Assembly (NCBI RefSeq): GCF_900141765.1
Contig: NZ_FSRK01000002.1
Coordinates: forward strand, 62,001 to 126,000
DNA: 64,000 nucleotides
Origin: Epilithonimonas zeae
GTDB taxonomy: Bacteria; Bacteroidota; Bacteroidia; Flavobacteriales; Weeksellaceae
Reading direction: 5' to 3'
Shown here: in pieces, positions 51,989 to 60,321 of the stretch
How the letters are laid out: every line of letters begins with the position of its first letter
Position numbering within the stretch: the stretch's first letter is position 1
Program-made: the position numbers and the translations under genes
Notes under the pieces: generated by a model
Seen by the model: only the letters and a program-made list of their open reading frames with translations
What the model was told of the DNA's origin: nothing
Database searches by the model: none

Positions 51989-52615
51989 ATGACGAAAAAG
52001 CAAAGAGCAAAAATAGTTCAGGAAGAATTAGAAAAATTATATCCCGAAGTTCCGATTCCGCTGGAACACAAAGACGCTTATACTCTGATGGTTGCAGTCG
52101 CACTTTCTGCACAGACGACCGACAAAAAAGTGAATCAAATCACGCCAGGACTTTTCGCTGTTGCTGATACGCCTGAAAAAATGGCCAAGCTGAACGTTGA
52201 AGAAATTAAAGAATTACTAAATGGACTTGGACTCACAAATAACAAAGCGAAAAACCTTAAAAAAATGGCAGAAGTCTTGGTGGAAAAATACAATTCTGTA
52301 GTACCACAAACTTATGAAGAATTGGAAAATCTGGCTGGTGTTGGTCACAAAACAGCTTCGGTGGTGATGAGTCAGGGATTTGGCTTTCCGGCGTTTCCAG
52401 TTGATACGCATATCCACAGATTGATGACACAATGGAAATTAACCTCAGGAAAAAATGTTGTTGAAACCGAAAGAGATGCAAAAAGTCTCTGGGATGAAAG
52501 CGTTTGGAACAAATTGCACCTTCAGATTATTTTTTACGGACGAGAATATTCTCCAGCGAGAGGTAATAAGGAAAAGGATTTTATTACGAAACTTTTGTTT
52601 CCTGAAAAAGCTTAA
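51989..52615 (+). CDS. nth: Endonuclease III family DNA glycosylase lacking the Fe-S cluster cysteines
   Basis: The 208-residue protein keeps the helix-hairpin-helix LAGVGHKTASVV with catalytic Lys121 and the Asp139 of PVDTHIHR, so it should remove oxidised pyrimidines. The usual C-terminal loop of four Cys that binds [4Fe-4S] is gone: the C-terminus reads FYGREYSPARGNKEKD and ends a few residues later, with no Cys. Other Bacteroidota have REYCPARG at this place. The 3' end overlaps the convergent HPP gene by 4 nt. Confidence 0.92.
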   Translation: MTKKQRAKIVQEELEKLYPEVPIPLEHKDAYTLMVAVALSAQTTDKKVNQITPGLFAVADTPEKMAKLNVEEIKELLNGLGLTNNKAKNLKKMAEVLVEKYNSVVPQTYEELENLAGVGHKTASVVMSQGFGFPAFPVDTHIHRLMTQWKLTSGKNVVETERDAKSLWDESVWNKLHLQIIFYGREYSPARGNKEKDFITKLLFPEKA

Positions 52616-53211
52616 TGTTTTCTCTTCAACATTCTCCTCATATGAAAATATTTGTTTTGCTTAATATGATGCGGATATTTCCTTCCTTTCGGAATATTAT
52701 TGAAAATCAAAGCCATTAACAACAAAATCAAAACGCCACTCATAACCGGCGATACGGCATACCAATAACCCAAAGCTTGAATTTTCCCAGCTGGAAGAAC
52801 TGCAATCAAAGCCGTTGCACCACCCGGCGGATGCATTGTTTTCGTAATCTGCATCACAACAATAGAAGAAGCGACTGCAATAGAAGCATTCAACCAAAGA
52901 ATATCCGGCAAGAATTTATAAGCCGTCACACCAACTAAAGCGGATAAAACGTGTCCGCCAATCAGATTTCTGGGTTGAGCTAAAGGACTATTCACAGCGC
53001 CATAAACCAAAACACTGGATGCTCCGAATGAGCCAATCAGAAAAACATTTTCAATCTCGGTCAAATGTTGTGACTGCAAAAAAGCAATCAATCCAATCCC
53101 GAAAAAAGCACCTAAAAATGACCAAAAATGGTCTTTGAAATCAACTAAGGTTTCCTGATAGAAGATATATTTTGTATGTCTAAGTCTTCTTCTAATATGT
53201 TTCCTCATCAT
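52612..53211 (-). CDS. HPP family membrane protein
   Basis: The 199-residue protein has the family signature TKTMHPPGGATALIAVLPAG within about five membrane helices. Starting residues are basic (MRKHIRRRLRHTKYIF). HPP proteins of plants and cyanobacteria transport nitrite; the bacterial ones are less studied, so nitrite transport is only a possibility. Its end is convergent with nth (4-nt overlap). Confidence 0.9.
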   Translation of the reverse strand: MMRKHIRRRLRHTKYIFYQETLVDFKDHFWSFLGAFFGIGLIAFLQSQHLTEIENVFLIGSFGASSVLVYGAVNSPLAQPRNLIGGHVLSALVGVTAYKFLPDILWLNASIAVASSIVVMQITKTMHPPGGATALIAVLPAGKIQALGYWYAVSPVMSGVLILLLMALIFNNIPKGRKYPHHIKQNKYFHMRRMLKRKH

Positions 53212-53212
53212 T

Positions 53213-55009
53213 TTATTTCTTTGCCCAAAGTTCCATTTTACGTTCCAAAACTTCTAGTGGAAGACAACCTTGACTTAAAACCTCATCGTGGAAAGATGCT
53301 AAATTGAATTTCTTTCCTTGTTCTTTTTGATATTTATTTCTCAACTCACGGATTTTCATTGCACCCGTTTTATAACTCAAAGCTTGTCCAGGCAAAGCCA
53401 TATAACGCTCCACTTCTGCGGTTGCGCCTGCTTCATCATAAGCGACATTGCTCAAGAAATATTTAATCGCTTCTTCGCGAGACATTTGTCCTGTGTGAAT
53501 TCCAGTATCAATCACGAGGCGAACTGCTCTCAGCATTTCATCACTCAAAGAACCCATTTTTTGATAAGGGTCGGTATAAAGTCCAAATTCTGAACCTAGC
53601 GATTCACAGTACAAAGCCCATCCTTCGCCGTAAGCACCGATCCAACCGAATCTCATAAACTTAGGCAACTTGGTATTTTCCTGTTGCAGAGAAACCTGAT
53701 AATGATGTCCAGGAATCGCTTCGTGAAGGAAAAGAGATTCCATCCCGGAAGTCACATTGAATTTTGTTGGATCAGGAATCGGTATATAAAAAATCCCGGG
53801 ACGTTTCCCGTCGGCACTTCCCTGAATGTATTCCGCACTGGCGCTGGCTTCACGGTATTTTTCGGTTTGACGAATTTCAAAAGGTGTTTTCGGCGTTACA
53901 TTGAACATCGTTTTCAACTTCGGCGTGATTTTATCTAGGATGGATTGAAATCCTGCCAACACTTCTGCCGAAGTTTTATAAGGCATTGCTTTTGGGTCGG
54001 TTTTTACATAATTCAGGAAATCTTCCAAAGAACCTTTGAAGCCGACTTGAGCTTTCACTTTTTCCATATCATTTCTGAGTCTTTCAACTTCAGAAAGTCC
54101 GGTTTTATGGATTTCTTCTGGTGTTTTATTAGTTGTTGTCCAGCTTTTCACATAATAAGCATAGATATTATTTCCGTTTGGTAAAGCTCCATAACCATCT
54201 GTCGTTCTAGCTTTTGGCAAATATTCTTTTTCTAAGAAATCCGCCATTTTAAGATAAGCGGGAATCAATTTATTCTTAATCGCATCTTGGTAAAGCTTGG
54301 TATATTTGTTCGCAATAACAGGTTTGAAATCTTTCGGAAGGTTTTTTATAGGACCGTAGAAAATATTTTTATCGATTTCGAAAGTTGTGATTTCATCGGC
54401 TTTCATTTGTGGAATCATTTTTACAACCAAGGATTTTGGAAGAACAACATTATTTTTAATTCCTAACCTGAAATTCTGAATAGCAGAATCCATCCAAAGA
54501 GGAAATTCATCAACTCTTTTCAACCAATTATCATAATCTTTTTCGGTTTTAAAAGGCTGAATTCCGCTTCCACTTCCTAACATAGGAAAAGTCAGAGGCA
54601 AACCATCGAATTGTGTAAAAGGAATATATTCTGGATGATAAGCATAACGCTCTTGTTTGTCGATCAATGTATACTCAAGAACATCAAAAACTACTTTCCG
54701 ATCATTATCCAAACTATTATAATCAATCGACTTTAATTGATTCTGAACCGAATTATAAAATGCAATTTCTTTTTTGATAAAATCCTGGCTCAGGTTATTC
54801 GGCAAAAGATCATTATATCTTTCGTCTCCTTGTGAAGTAGCTTCCAGAGGATATAATTTCAAATATTCTTCGTAATAATTAGCTGCGATAGAATCCAAAT
54901 CAGAAGTACTGAATCCTTCATTCTTCACCATCGGAGAATCTCCTTTTTTACAGGATATAATATTGATAGACAATCCTATGAGCAGCAATATTTTGTAAAA
55001 AAATTTCAT
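53213..55009 (-). CDS. DUF885 family lipoprotein, probable metallopeptidase
   Basis: The 598-residue protein (start at the ATG at 55009, which gives a lipoprotein signal MKFFYKILLLIGLSINIISC; the frame extends further but lacks a signal) has the DUF885 pattern: FDGLPLTFPMLGSG, YYVKSWTTTNKTPEE and the likely zinc site LHEAIPGHHYQ around residue 440, with EGWALYCESLG after it. DUF885 is distantly related to M32-type metallopeptidases. It is anchored in the envelope. Neighbours are unrelated. Confidence 0.88.
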   Translation of the reverse strand: MKFFYKILLLIGLSINIISCKKGDSPMVKNEGFSTSDLDSIAANYYEEYLKLYPLEATSQGDERYNDLLPNNLSQDFIKKEIAFYNSVQNQLKSIDYNSLDNDRKVVFDVLEYTLIDKQERYAYHPEYIPFTQFDGLPLTFPMLGSGSGIQPFKTEKDYDNWLKRVDEFPLWMDSAIQNFRLGIKNNVVLPKSLVVKMIPQMKADEITTFEIDKNIFYGPIKNLPKDFKPVIANKYTKLYQDAIKNKLIPAYLKMADFLEKEYLPKARTTDGYGALPNGNNIYAYYVKSWTTTNKTPEEIHKTGLSEVERLRNDMEKVKAQVGFKGSLEDFLNYVKTDPKAMPYKTSAEVLAGFQSILDKITPKLKTMFNVTPKTPFEIRQTEKYREASASAEYIQGSADGKRPGIFYIPIPDPTKFNVTSGMESLFLHEAIPGHHYQVSLQQENTKLPKFMRFGWIGAYGEGWALYCESLGSEFGLYTDPYQKMGSLSDEMLRAVRLVIDTGIHTGQMSREEAIKYFLSNVAYDEAGATAEVERYMALPGQALSYKTGAMKIRELRNKYQKEQGKKFNLASFHDEVLSQGCLPLEVLERKMELWAKK

Positions 55010-55174
55010 TTTGTCAATTTTGTAGTGTAAATATAATATTTTAAAGTCAGGAATCCACCCTCTCATTTGCAGGGCAAAGTCATCATATATTAACAAAACA
55101 TCAACAGACACACCAATTCTTATGATTATTATCAAAAATAATTAATAAAAATTTTTCAAATTCATTCTATTTTT

Positions 55175-55182
55175 TATCTTTG
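55175..55182 (+). promoter_or_regulatory. Candidate -7 box (TATCTTTG) upstream of the 152-residue gene
   Basis: TATCTTTG fits TAnnTTTG and lies 42 nt before the start at 55225. The -33 region has only a run of T. Confidence 0.5.
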
Positions 55183-55224
55183 TTCAGCACAATTAAAAAT
55201 TTATAATAATCTATTATCCTTAAA

Positions 55225-55683
55225 ATGAAAGGAATCTTAAAGATTTATCACCCAGAGGAAACTCTGAAATATTTCATCGATAGCACTTATTGCAAGTCCG
55301 TTTATATCAACTCGCAGAATTTTTTGGAAGTTGAGATTATCACAAACGACTCATTGGACCACGTGGACGATGATTCTTTACAATACAATTTCCCGCAATT
55401 ATCTTTAGACATTATAGAATTTCCTGTTACAACATCTGAATTAGAAGGACAAACGTTCATTATTGAGGATACAGATGATGAAGTTTTCACAGAAGTTGAC
55501 CTTTTTGATGATGAAGAGGCATTCTTGTTCGAGAATGAACTGAAGTTTGATAAAAATGAAACCGGTGACCTTCAGCTTTCTTGGACAGGACAAATCACTG
55601 ATTTCTATACTGGTTCTGAAAACCCTATCCCTTTCAAATTAAAATGCCACTTCCGTCCGGATGAGATAGAAGTTGACGATTAA
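55225..55683 (+). CDS. Acidic conserved-type protein of unknown function
   Basis: The 152-residue product has no signal peptide or membrane segment and is strongly acidic (SLDHVDDDSLQYNF, IIEDTDDEVFTEVDLFDDEE, RPDEIEVDD). It looks like a compact cytoplasmic beta-rich protein. I do not recognise the family. It precedes the TonB-like/ExbB genes by about 75 nt and may share their transcript. Confidence 0.7.
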   Translation: MKGILKIYHPEETLKYFIDSTYCKSVYINSQNFLEVEIITNDSLDHVDDDSLQYNFPQLSLDIIEFPVTTSELEGQTFIIEDTDDEVFTEVDLFDDEEAFLFENELKFDKNETGDLQLSWTGQITDFYTGSENPIPFKLKCHFRPDEIEVDD

Positions 55684-55757
55684 TCCTTTCCGAAAATAAT
55701 ATTTATATTTACGAATCGTTATAAAAACAATATTATAACGCTAACAAGCCATTGCCA

Positions 55758-56687
55758 ATGTATCAGGACCTGGATGATATTATTTTCGAAGAAAGACATA
55801 AAGCTTACGGCGCTTATGCATTCCGCAAACATTATGATTTTACGCTTACCAAGGCTTTGGTAGTCGGTATTTTCCTGTTCTCTGTTTTATTTTTTCTTCC
55901 GGCTTCTTTAATCAAAACTAAAAAAGCAACTGCTGTTAATAGTGAGAGTATTATTCCTGTAGAATTGACAGAAATGCGCATCAATTATGGCGATAACCGA
56001 AATGGAAAAGGTGCTGAAGAACCGAAAGAGGAAGAAGGAAGTCCAGCTCCAATCGTTGAAAAGAAAGAAGAAAAGGAAGTTGTAACAGAAGTTGCTAAAG
56101 CTTCAAAAGAAAAAGTAGAAAAAGACATTCCTGAAAATACAGTTCCTATCCCAACCAGAACCAAAAATCCACCGGTAGCAACTAAAAAAGCTAATGATAA
56201 GACCAACTCTCCTGCTGTTGCCAATTCTACGAAAACATTAACCGGAAAGACGAATACAAAAGGTGATATCAAAAAAGAAAATGCGACTGGAGACGGAAAA
56301 GGGAATGCTGCTATCGGGAATCTATTGAAAGGACGAGGAACAAAATCTGGCTCACAGGGCAACGGAACCGGACCTGGAAATTATGGCGACCCTCTTGGCG
56401 GAGACGGCGATGGAAATAGTTTAATCGGAATTGATAGAAAATTAACAGGTTTCATTCCTGGAACAATGGGAAGAGGCGGCGCACAACCAAATCACGATTG
56501 CTCTGCAAGTGGAAGTATTACAATTTCTTATACTGTCGACAAGTCCGGAAAAGTCACTTCCGCAAGGAGATTAAGCGGTGTTTCTGACCCTTGTGTAATG
56601 AATACGGCTGTAAGTTGGGTAAAACAATACGTGAAAGCCGAAGCGGCAAATGTCTCGTCCAAAGGAACTTATAAGATTACTTTTTAA
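55758..56687 (+). CDS. TonB-like energy transducer (paralogue 1)
   Basis: The frame opens at a TTG, but the ATG at 55758 is the more likely start (309 residues, MYQDLDDIIFEERHKAYGAY). The sequence FEERHKAYGAYAFRKHY is the standard N-terminal motif of Bacteroidota TonB proteins, just before the membrane helix (about 30-50). A long Lys/Glu/Pro-rich periplasmic linker with Gly-rich parts follows. The C-terminal domain is LTGFIPGTMGRGG, then HDCSASGSITISYTVDKSG and DPCVMNTAVSWVKQYVKAE, with two Cys. That domain is shared with the gene at 57433. Confidence 0.85.
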   Translation: MYQDLDDIIFEERHKAYGAYAFRKHYDFTLTKALVVGIFLFSVLFFLPASLIKTKKATAVNSESIIPVELTEMRINYGDNRNGKGAEEPKEEEGSPAPIVEKKEEKEVVTEVAKASKEKVEKDIPENTVPIPTRTKNPPVATKKANDKTNSPAVANSTKTLTGKTNTKGDIKKENATGDGKGNAAIGNLLKGRGTKSGSQGNGTGPGNYGDPLGGDGDGNSLIGIDRKLTGFIPGTMGRGGAQPNHDCSASGSITISYTVDKSGKVTSARRLSGVSDPCVMNTAVSWVKQYVKAEAANVSSKGTYKITF

Positions 56688-56789
56688 AATTCCTATTAAT
56701 AATCATTTTTCATAAATTCCTTCATAATCTATTCGGATTAATCATTAACTAATTCATAAATTTGAAACTATAAAATAACAGACAAAACT

Positions 56790-57431
56790 ATGGCAAATCA
56801 AAATATTTCTATTTGGGAATTCCTTTTTGGTGGAGGCTTACTGAGCGTTTCTCTTATCATCATTTTAATGTTTTCGGGAATTGCAGCCATTGTTTTTTTT
56901 GGACAGAAATTATACGCTCTCAACAGAGAAAATCAAGTTGACCCTTATCTTCTGAAAAACGTCAATGATCTTCTGAATGATGGCAGAATCCAATCTGCTG
57001 TAGATTTTTGCAGAAGAGACAATTCGCCGGAATCCAGAAGTGTAGAAAAAGGACTTTCCAGATTGGGAAGACCTGTAAGCGAAATTGCCAACGCAATGGA
57101 AACACACGCTCAGATAGAACTTAACAAAGCAGAAAAGAATATCAATTATTTAGCAACACTCTCCGGTGCAGCACCAATGCTGGGACTTCTTGGTGGTGTT
57201 TTGATTTTGGCTTCGACTTTCGGAACTTTATCAAAAACTGAAGCTGTTATTGCTCAAAACCTTTTAGCTGCTGATTTTTACAAAGCTTTAGCGCCTTCTG
57301 TTGTTGGTCTTATCGTTGGATTTTTGTCTTATATTTTTCATAATATTTTGGTTGGAAAGGTTGATTATCTGTTGATGAAAATTCAGTATCACACCAATGA
57401 GTTTCTAGACATCATCAACAAACCTTCTTAA
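56790..57431 (+). CDS. MotA/TolQ/ExbB proton channel family protein
   Basis: The 213-residue protein has three membrane helices (about 17-38, 124-145 and 168-190), a cytoplasmic domain between helices 1 and 2 and the family core YLATLSGAAPMLGLLGGVLI. It should form the pentameric channel of a Ton/Tol-like motor. It sits between two TonB-like genes (102 nt after the first, 1 nt before the second). No ExbD/TolR gene is adjacent, which is unusual. Confidence 0.9.
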   Translation: MANQNISIWEFLFGGGLLSVSLIIILMFSGIAAIVFFGQKLYALNRENQVDPYLLKNVNDLLNDGRIQSAVDFCRRDNSPESRSVEKGLSRLGRPVSEIANAMETHAQIELNKAEKNINYLATLSGAAPMLGLLGGVLILASTFGTLSKTEAVIAQNLLAADFYKALAPSVVGLIVGFLSYIFHNILVGKVDYLLMKIQYHTNEFLDIINKPS

Positions 57432-57432
57432 G

Positions 57433-58077
57433 ATGAAATTCCGAAGAAGAACAAAAAAATTATCCGGTTTGCTAATTGCGTTTTACGTAGTTGCGCTCTT
57501 ATTTTTTGTGCTTTTATTTTCATTCAATTCTCTTTATTACAAAGCTTCTGAGCAACCAAAATCTGTCATTATAGAAACTCCAAAACCAATAGAAGAACCG
57601 AAAGCAGATTCTGTTGCAGAACCAGAAATCTATGTTCCAGATGTGGAAGTTTTACCTCCCGATACAGTTGCTCTAGCAAAAGAAATACCTGCAGTAGTAA
57701 AAGAAGAAAAGAAGGAAACACCAAAAACTGAGAAAGAAGACAAGAAACTCGCCAAAAAAGACGAGAAAAAAGAGACTGCAACTCCAGATTCTAAGGATGA
57801 TAAAATCACTAAAATAGGGAAAGACAGAATTCTTACAGGCTTCATTCCTGGAACAATGGGAAAAGCTGGAAAATTACCTTCTCACAATTGTAAAACCAAA
57901 GGTCAGTTGGTAATGTTCATCACGGTTGATAAAGCTGGAAATGTGACCAATGCAGGACGAAGCAGCGGAATCAAAGATGCTTGTAATATCACAGCCGCTG
58001 TGATTTGGACAAAACAATATGTGAAAGCCAAAAAATCTCAAAATATTTCTCAGGGAACTTACACTATTAATTTTTAG
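57433..58077 (+). CDS. TonB-like energy transducer (paralogue 2), in the usual ExbD position
   Basis: The 214-residue protein starts MKFRRRTKKLSG, then has one membrane helix (about 13-35) and a charged Lys/Glu/Pro linker (about 45-130). The C-terminal domain LTGFIPGTMGKAGKLPSH and NCKTKGQLVMFITVDKAG, then DACNITAAVIWTKQYVKAKK, closely follows paralogue 1, with both Cys kept. The membrane helix has no Asp, so it is not an ExbD in function. It lies 1 nt after the ExbB stop. Confidence 0.82.
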   Translation: MKFRRRTKKLSGLLIAFYVVALLFFVLLFSFNSLYYKASEQPKSVIIETPKPIEEPKADSVAEPEIYVPDVEVLPPDTVALAKEIPAVVKEEKKETPKTEKEDKKLAKKDEKKETATPDSKDDKITKIGKDRILTGFIPGTMGKAGKLPSHNCKTKGQLVMFITVDKAGNVTNAGRSSGIKDACNITAAVIWTKQYVKAKKSQNISQGTYTINF

Positions 58078-58131
58078 ATTTTTATTCTTTTTAATTCTCC
58101 TTATTTTTAAATTTGTATTTCATTTTGAAAT

Positions 58132-59364
58132 ATGACTTCACAAGAATATCAGGAAGCTTTAGACTGGCTTTTTGTTCAGGTTCCAAACTACCAAATTGAT
58201 GGCGAAAAAGCCTATAAACCAGGTCTGGATAACATCAAAAAGCTTTGTGATTTTTTCGGAAATCCACAGGATAAAATCAAAACAATCCATATTGGCGGAA
58301 CCAATGGTAAAGGTTCAACGAGTAATATGCTGGCTTCGGTTCTTCAGGAATCTGGTTATAAAACCGGACTTTATAATTCGCCACATTTGATTGATTTCAC
58401 AGAAAGAATCAAAATCAATGGAAAGAATTGTGATAAAAAATTTGTTTACGATTTTATCCTAAAACTTAAGCATTTACCAGAAGATATTCGGCCTTCTTTT
58501 TTTGAATTTACGACGATAATGGCTTTCGAATATTTTTATCAGCAAAATGTTGATTTTGCAATCATCGAAGTTGGCTTGGGCGGACGATTGGATTCTACAA
58601 ACATCATCAAACCTTTGGTTTCAGCCATCACCAATGTTCAACTTGACCATCAGAATATTTTAGGCGACACGATTGAAAAAATTACTTTTGAGAAAGCTGG
58701 AATCATCAAAGAAAATATTGCAATAATTTCTGGAGATGAAAATCCCATTGTAAAGGAAATTATCCGACAAAAAGCAATTGAAGTCAAAGCTGATTTTATT
58801 GATGCAACAGAGATTAAAACAGATTTAGTTTCAGATTTAAAAGGTAACTATCAGAAGAAAAATATCAGAGTAGTTTTGGCTTTGGTTAATGAATTAAAGA
58901 AACAAGGACTTAACATTACTGATGAAAATCTAAAATCAGGACTTTTGAATGTTCATCAAAACACAAAATTCATCGGTCGTTGGTTTGAGTTTTCAAAACA
59001 ACCTTTAACCATTTGTGATACAGGACACAATCAAGCTGGTTTGGAAGAAGTTTTCAAACAACTCAATGAATATTCACAACAAAAACATATTGTTTTAGGA
59101 TTTGTGAATGACAAAAAAATCGATGAAGTCATTCCAATGTTGCCTTCGGAAGCTCGATTCTATTTTGTGAAACCAAGCGTTAGCAGAGGAAGACATCCAG
59201 AAGATTATGAAGATTTACTCAAAAAATCTAATTTGAATTATAAAATTTTCGATTCGGTTCAAACTGGCTATCTTGCTGCAAAACAGAATTGTAAAGAAGA
59301 CGAAATGATTTTTGTAGGCGGAAGCAACTTTGTAGTGGGAGATTTTTTAGAAAAAAATTTGTGA
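58132..59364 (+). CDS. folC: Folylpolyglutamate synthase / dihydrofolate synthase
   Basis: The 410-residue ligase adds glutamate to dihydropteroate and folates with ATP. It has the Mur ligase-like P-loop HIGGTNGKGSTSNML (55-63 core), SPHLIDFTERIKING, GLGGRLDSTNII and LDHQNILGDTIEKI. The C-terminal domain has GHNQAGLEE. The start is 54 nt after the TonB-like gene. Its last codons overlap the -33 element of the following tRNA promoter. Confidence 0.95.
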   Translation: MTSQEYQEALDWLFVQVPNYQIDGEKAYKPGLDNIKKLCDFFGNPQDKIKTIHIGGTNGKGSTSNMLASVLQESGYKTGLYNSPHLIDFTERIKINGKNCDKKFVYDFILKLKHLPEDIRPSFFEFTTIMAFEYFYQQNVDFAIIEVGLGGRLDSTNIIKPLVSAITNVQLDHQNILGDTIEKITFEKAGIIKENIAIISGDENPIVKEIIRQKAIEVKADFIDATEIKTDLVSDLKGNYQKKNIRVVLALVNELKKQGLNITDENLKSGLLNVHQNTKFIGRWFEFSKQPLTICDTGHNQAGLEEVFKQLNEYSQQKHIVLGFVNDKKIDEVIPMLPSEARFYFVKPSVSRGRHPEDYEDLLKKSNLNYKIFDSVQTGYLAAKQNCKEDEMIFVGGSNFVVGDFLEKNL

Positions 59365-59388
59365 ATATAGTTATAAGTTGTATATTTG
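59358..59388 (+). promoter_or_regulatory. Promoter of the tRNA-Val pair
   Basis: TTTG at 59358-59361 and TATATTTG at 59381-59388 are separated by exactly 19 nt, a close match to the Bacteroidota consensus. The first tRNA begins 26 nt after the box. The TTTG lies in the end of folC. Confidence 0.8.
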
Positions 59389-59414
59389 CACCACTCAAAA
59401 CGGTAACACGTTGC

Positions 59415-59489
59415 GGGCTCTTAGCTCAGTTGGTTCAGAGCATCTGGTTTACACCCAGAGGGTCGGGGGTTCGAATCCCTCAGGGCCCA
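59415..59489 (+). tRNA. tRNA-Val (anticodon TAC), copy 1
   Basis: A full cloverleaf: acceptor GGGCTCT with AGGGCCC, D arm GCTC/GAGC, anticodon stem TCTGG/CCAGA with loop TTTACAC (anticodon TAC), and T arm around TTCGAAT. The discriminator is A and no CCA is encoded. It is identical to copy 2. Confidence 0.95.
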
Positions 59490-59522
59490 CAAAAAGGAAA
59501 CAACCTTTTTAAAAAAAATTAA

Positions 59523-59597
59523 GGGCTCTTAGCTCAGTTGGTTCAGAGCATCTGGTTTACACCCAGAGGGTCGGGGGTTCGAATCCCTCAGGGCCCA
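59523..59597 (+). tRNA. tRNA-Val (anticodon TAC), copy 2
   Basis: Identical to copy 1 over all 75 bases, after a 33-nt spacer. Both are read from one promoter. A hairpin terminator follows 12 nt downstream. Confidence 0.95.
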
Positions 59598-59608
59598 CCC
59601 TTCAAAAG

Positions 59609-59637
59609 AAAATCTCAGAGAAATCTGAGATTTTTTT
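59609..59637 (+). terminator. Terminator after the tRNA genes
   Basis: AAATCTCAG and CTGAGATTT form a stem around a short AGAAAT-type loop, with a run of T. It ends the tRNA-Val transcript. Confidence 0.88.
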
Positions 59638-59868
59638 ATTTATATCCTATTCTTCTTCAATTTCGATTTTTAAAAATCTTGTTCTTAAAATTTTGTTAAT
59701 TTTCATTTTTCAGTTTAACGTAATGTTAAATTTCATATAAAAAGTTAATCAATCGTTTAATATTTAGATTTTGGAAAGATTTTTGATGAATACAGCAGAT
59801 AAAATTGTTGCAACCTATTTTTCTGGTATAAAACTCTTTTAATTACTAATCCTCTCAAAAGGAAACCT

Positions 59869-60321
59869 ATGAAAAGATATTATGCAGTGTTAATTCCCTT
59901 TTACACTATTTTTCTATTATATATGATGTTTTACGGTTGTGGACGTCATCCCGAATTTGGATTCTTACAGCTCAATCCGCTTCAAAGTATCACTTACTTT
60001 TTGCGATATAACAACTTCTTCTCAGAAAAATTTATGGTTAATATCGTTGGTAATATTTTGGTATTCATTCCATTCGGTGGACTTGGTTTATTAATCAGAA
60101 AACTCAATAATTTACCATTGTTATTCTTTTTATTTATCTGTGGAATTTCTACGATAGAACTTTTACAATATTACACAGCTAGAGGAACAGCCGATATTGA
60201 TGATGTTTTCCTGAATACTTTTGGAATGCTGATTGGATATTTTGCTTTACAGGTAGCAAAATGGCTGAATATATCTGATATCAGACTAGAATTGAATTAC
60301 GAAAAGCCACTTACTACTTAG
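59869..60321 (+). CDS. VanZ-like family membrane protein
   Basis: The 150-residue protein has four hydrophobic segments and the VanZ-like pattern NIVGNILVFIPFGGLG, then STIELLQYYTARGTADIDDV and NTFGMLIGYF. The family includes VanZ from teicoplanin-resistance operons, but most members are of unknown role. The preceding gap (59638-59868) is AT-rich with no feature I can name. The end overlaps a convergent glycosyltransferase gene by 8 nt. Confidence 0.9.
   Translation: MKRYYAVLIPFYTIFLLYMMFYGCGRHPEFGFLQLNPLQSITYFLRYNNFFSEKFMVNIVGNILVFIPFGGLGLLIRKLNNLPLLFFLFICGISTIELLQYYTARGTADIDDVFLNTFGMLIGYFALQVAKWLNISDIRLELNYEKPLTT

Noticed and set aside
55010-55135. Upstream extension of the DUF885 gene
   Set aside because: The ATG at 55009 opens a lipoprotein signal; the extension would bury it.
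55752-55757. TTG start for TonB-like paralogue 1
   Set aside because: The ATG at 55758, two codons later, gives the family-typical N-terminus.
55985-56362. Minus-strand 125-codon ORF opposite TonB-like paralogue 1
   Set aside because: Phe/Pro/Ser-rich shadow of the Lys/Glu/Gly-rich linker; no coding signals.
57433-58077. Reading of the gene as ExbD/TolR because of its position after ExbB
   Set aside because: The membrane helix lacks the conserved Asp and the C-terminal domain matches the TonB-like neighbour, so a TonB-like call is better.
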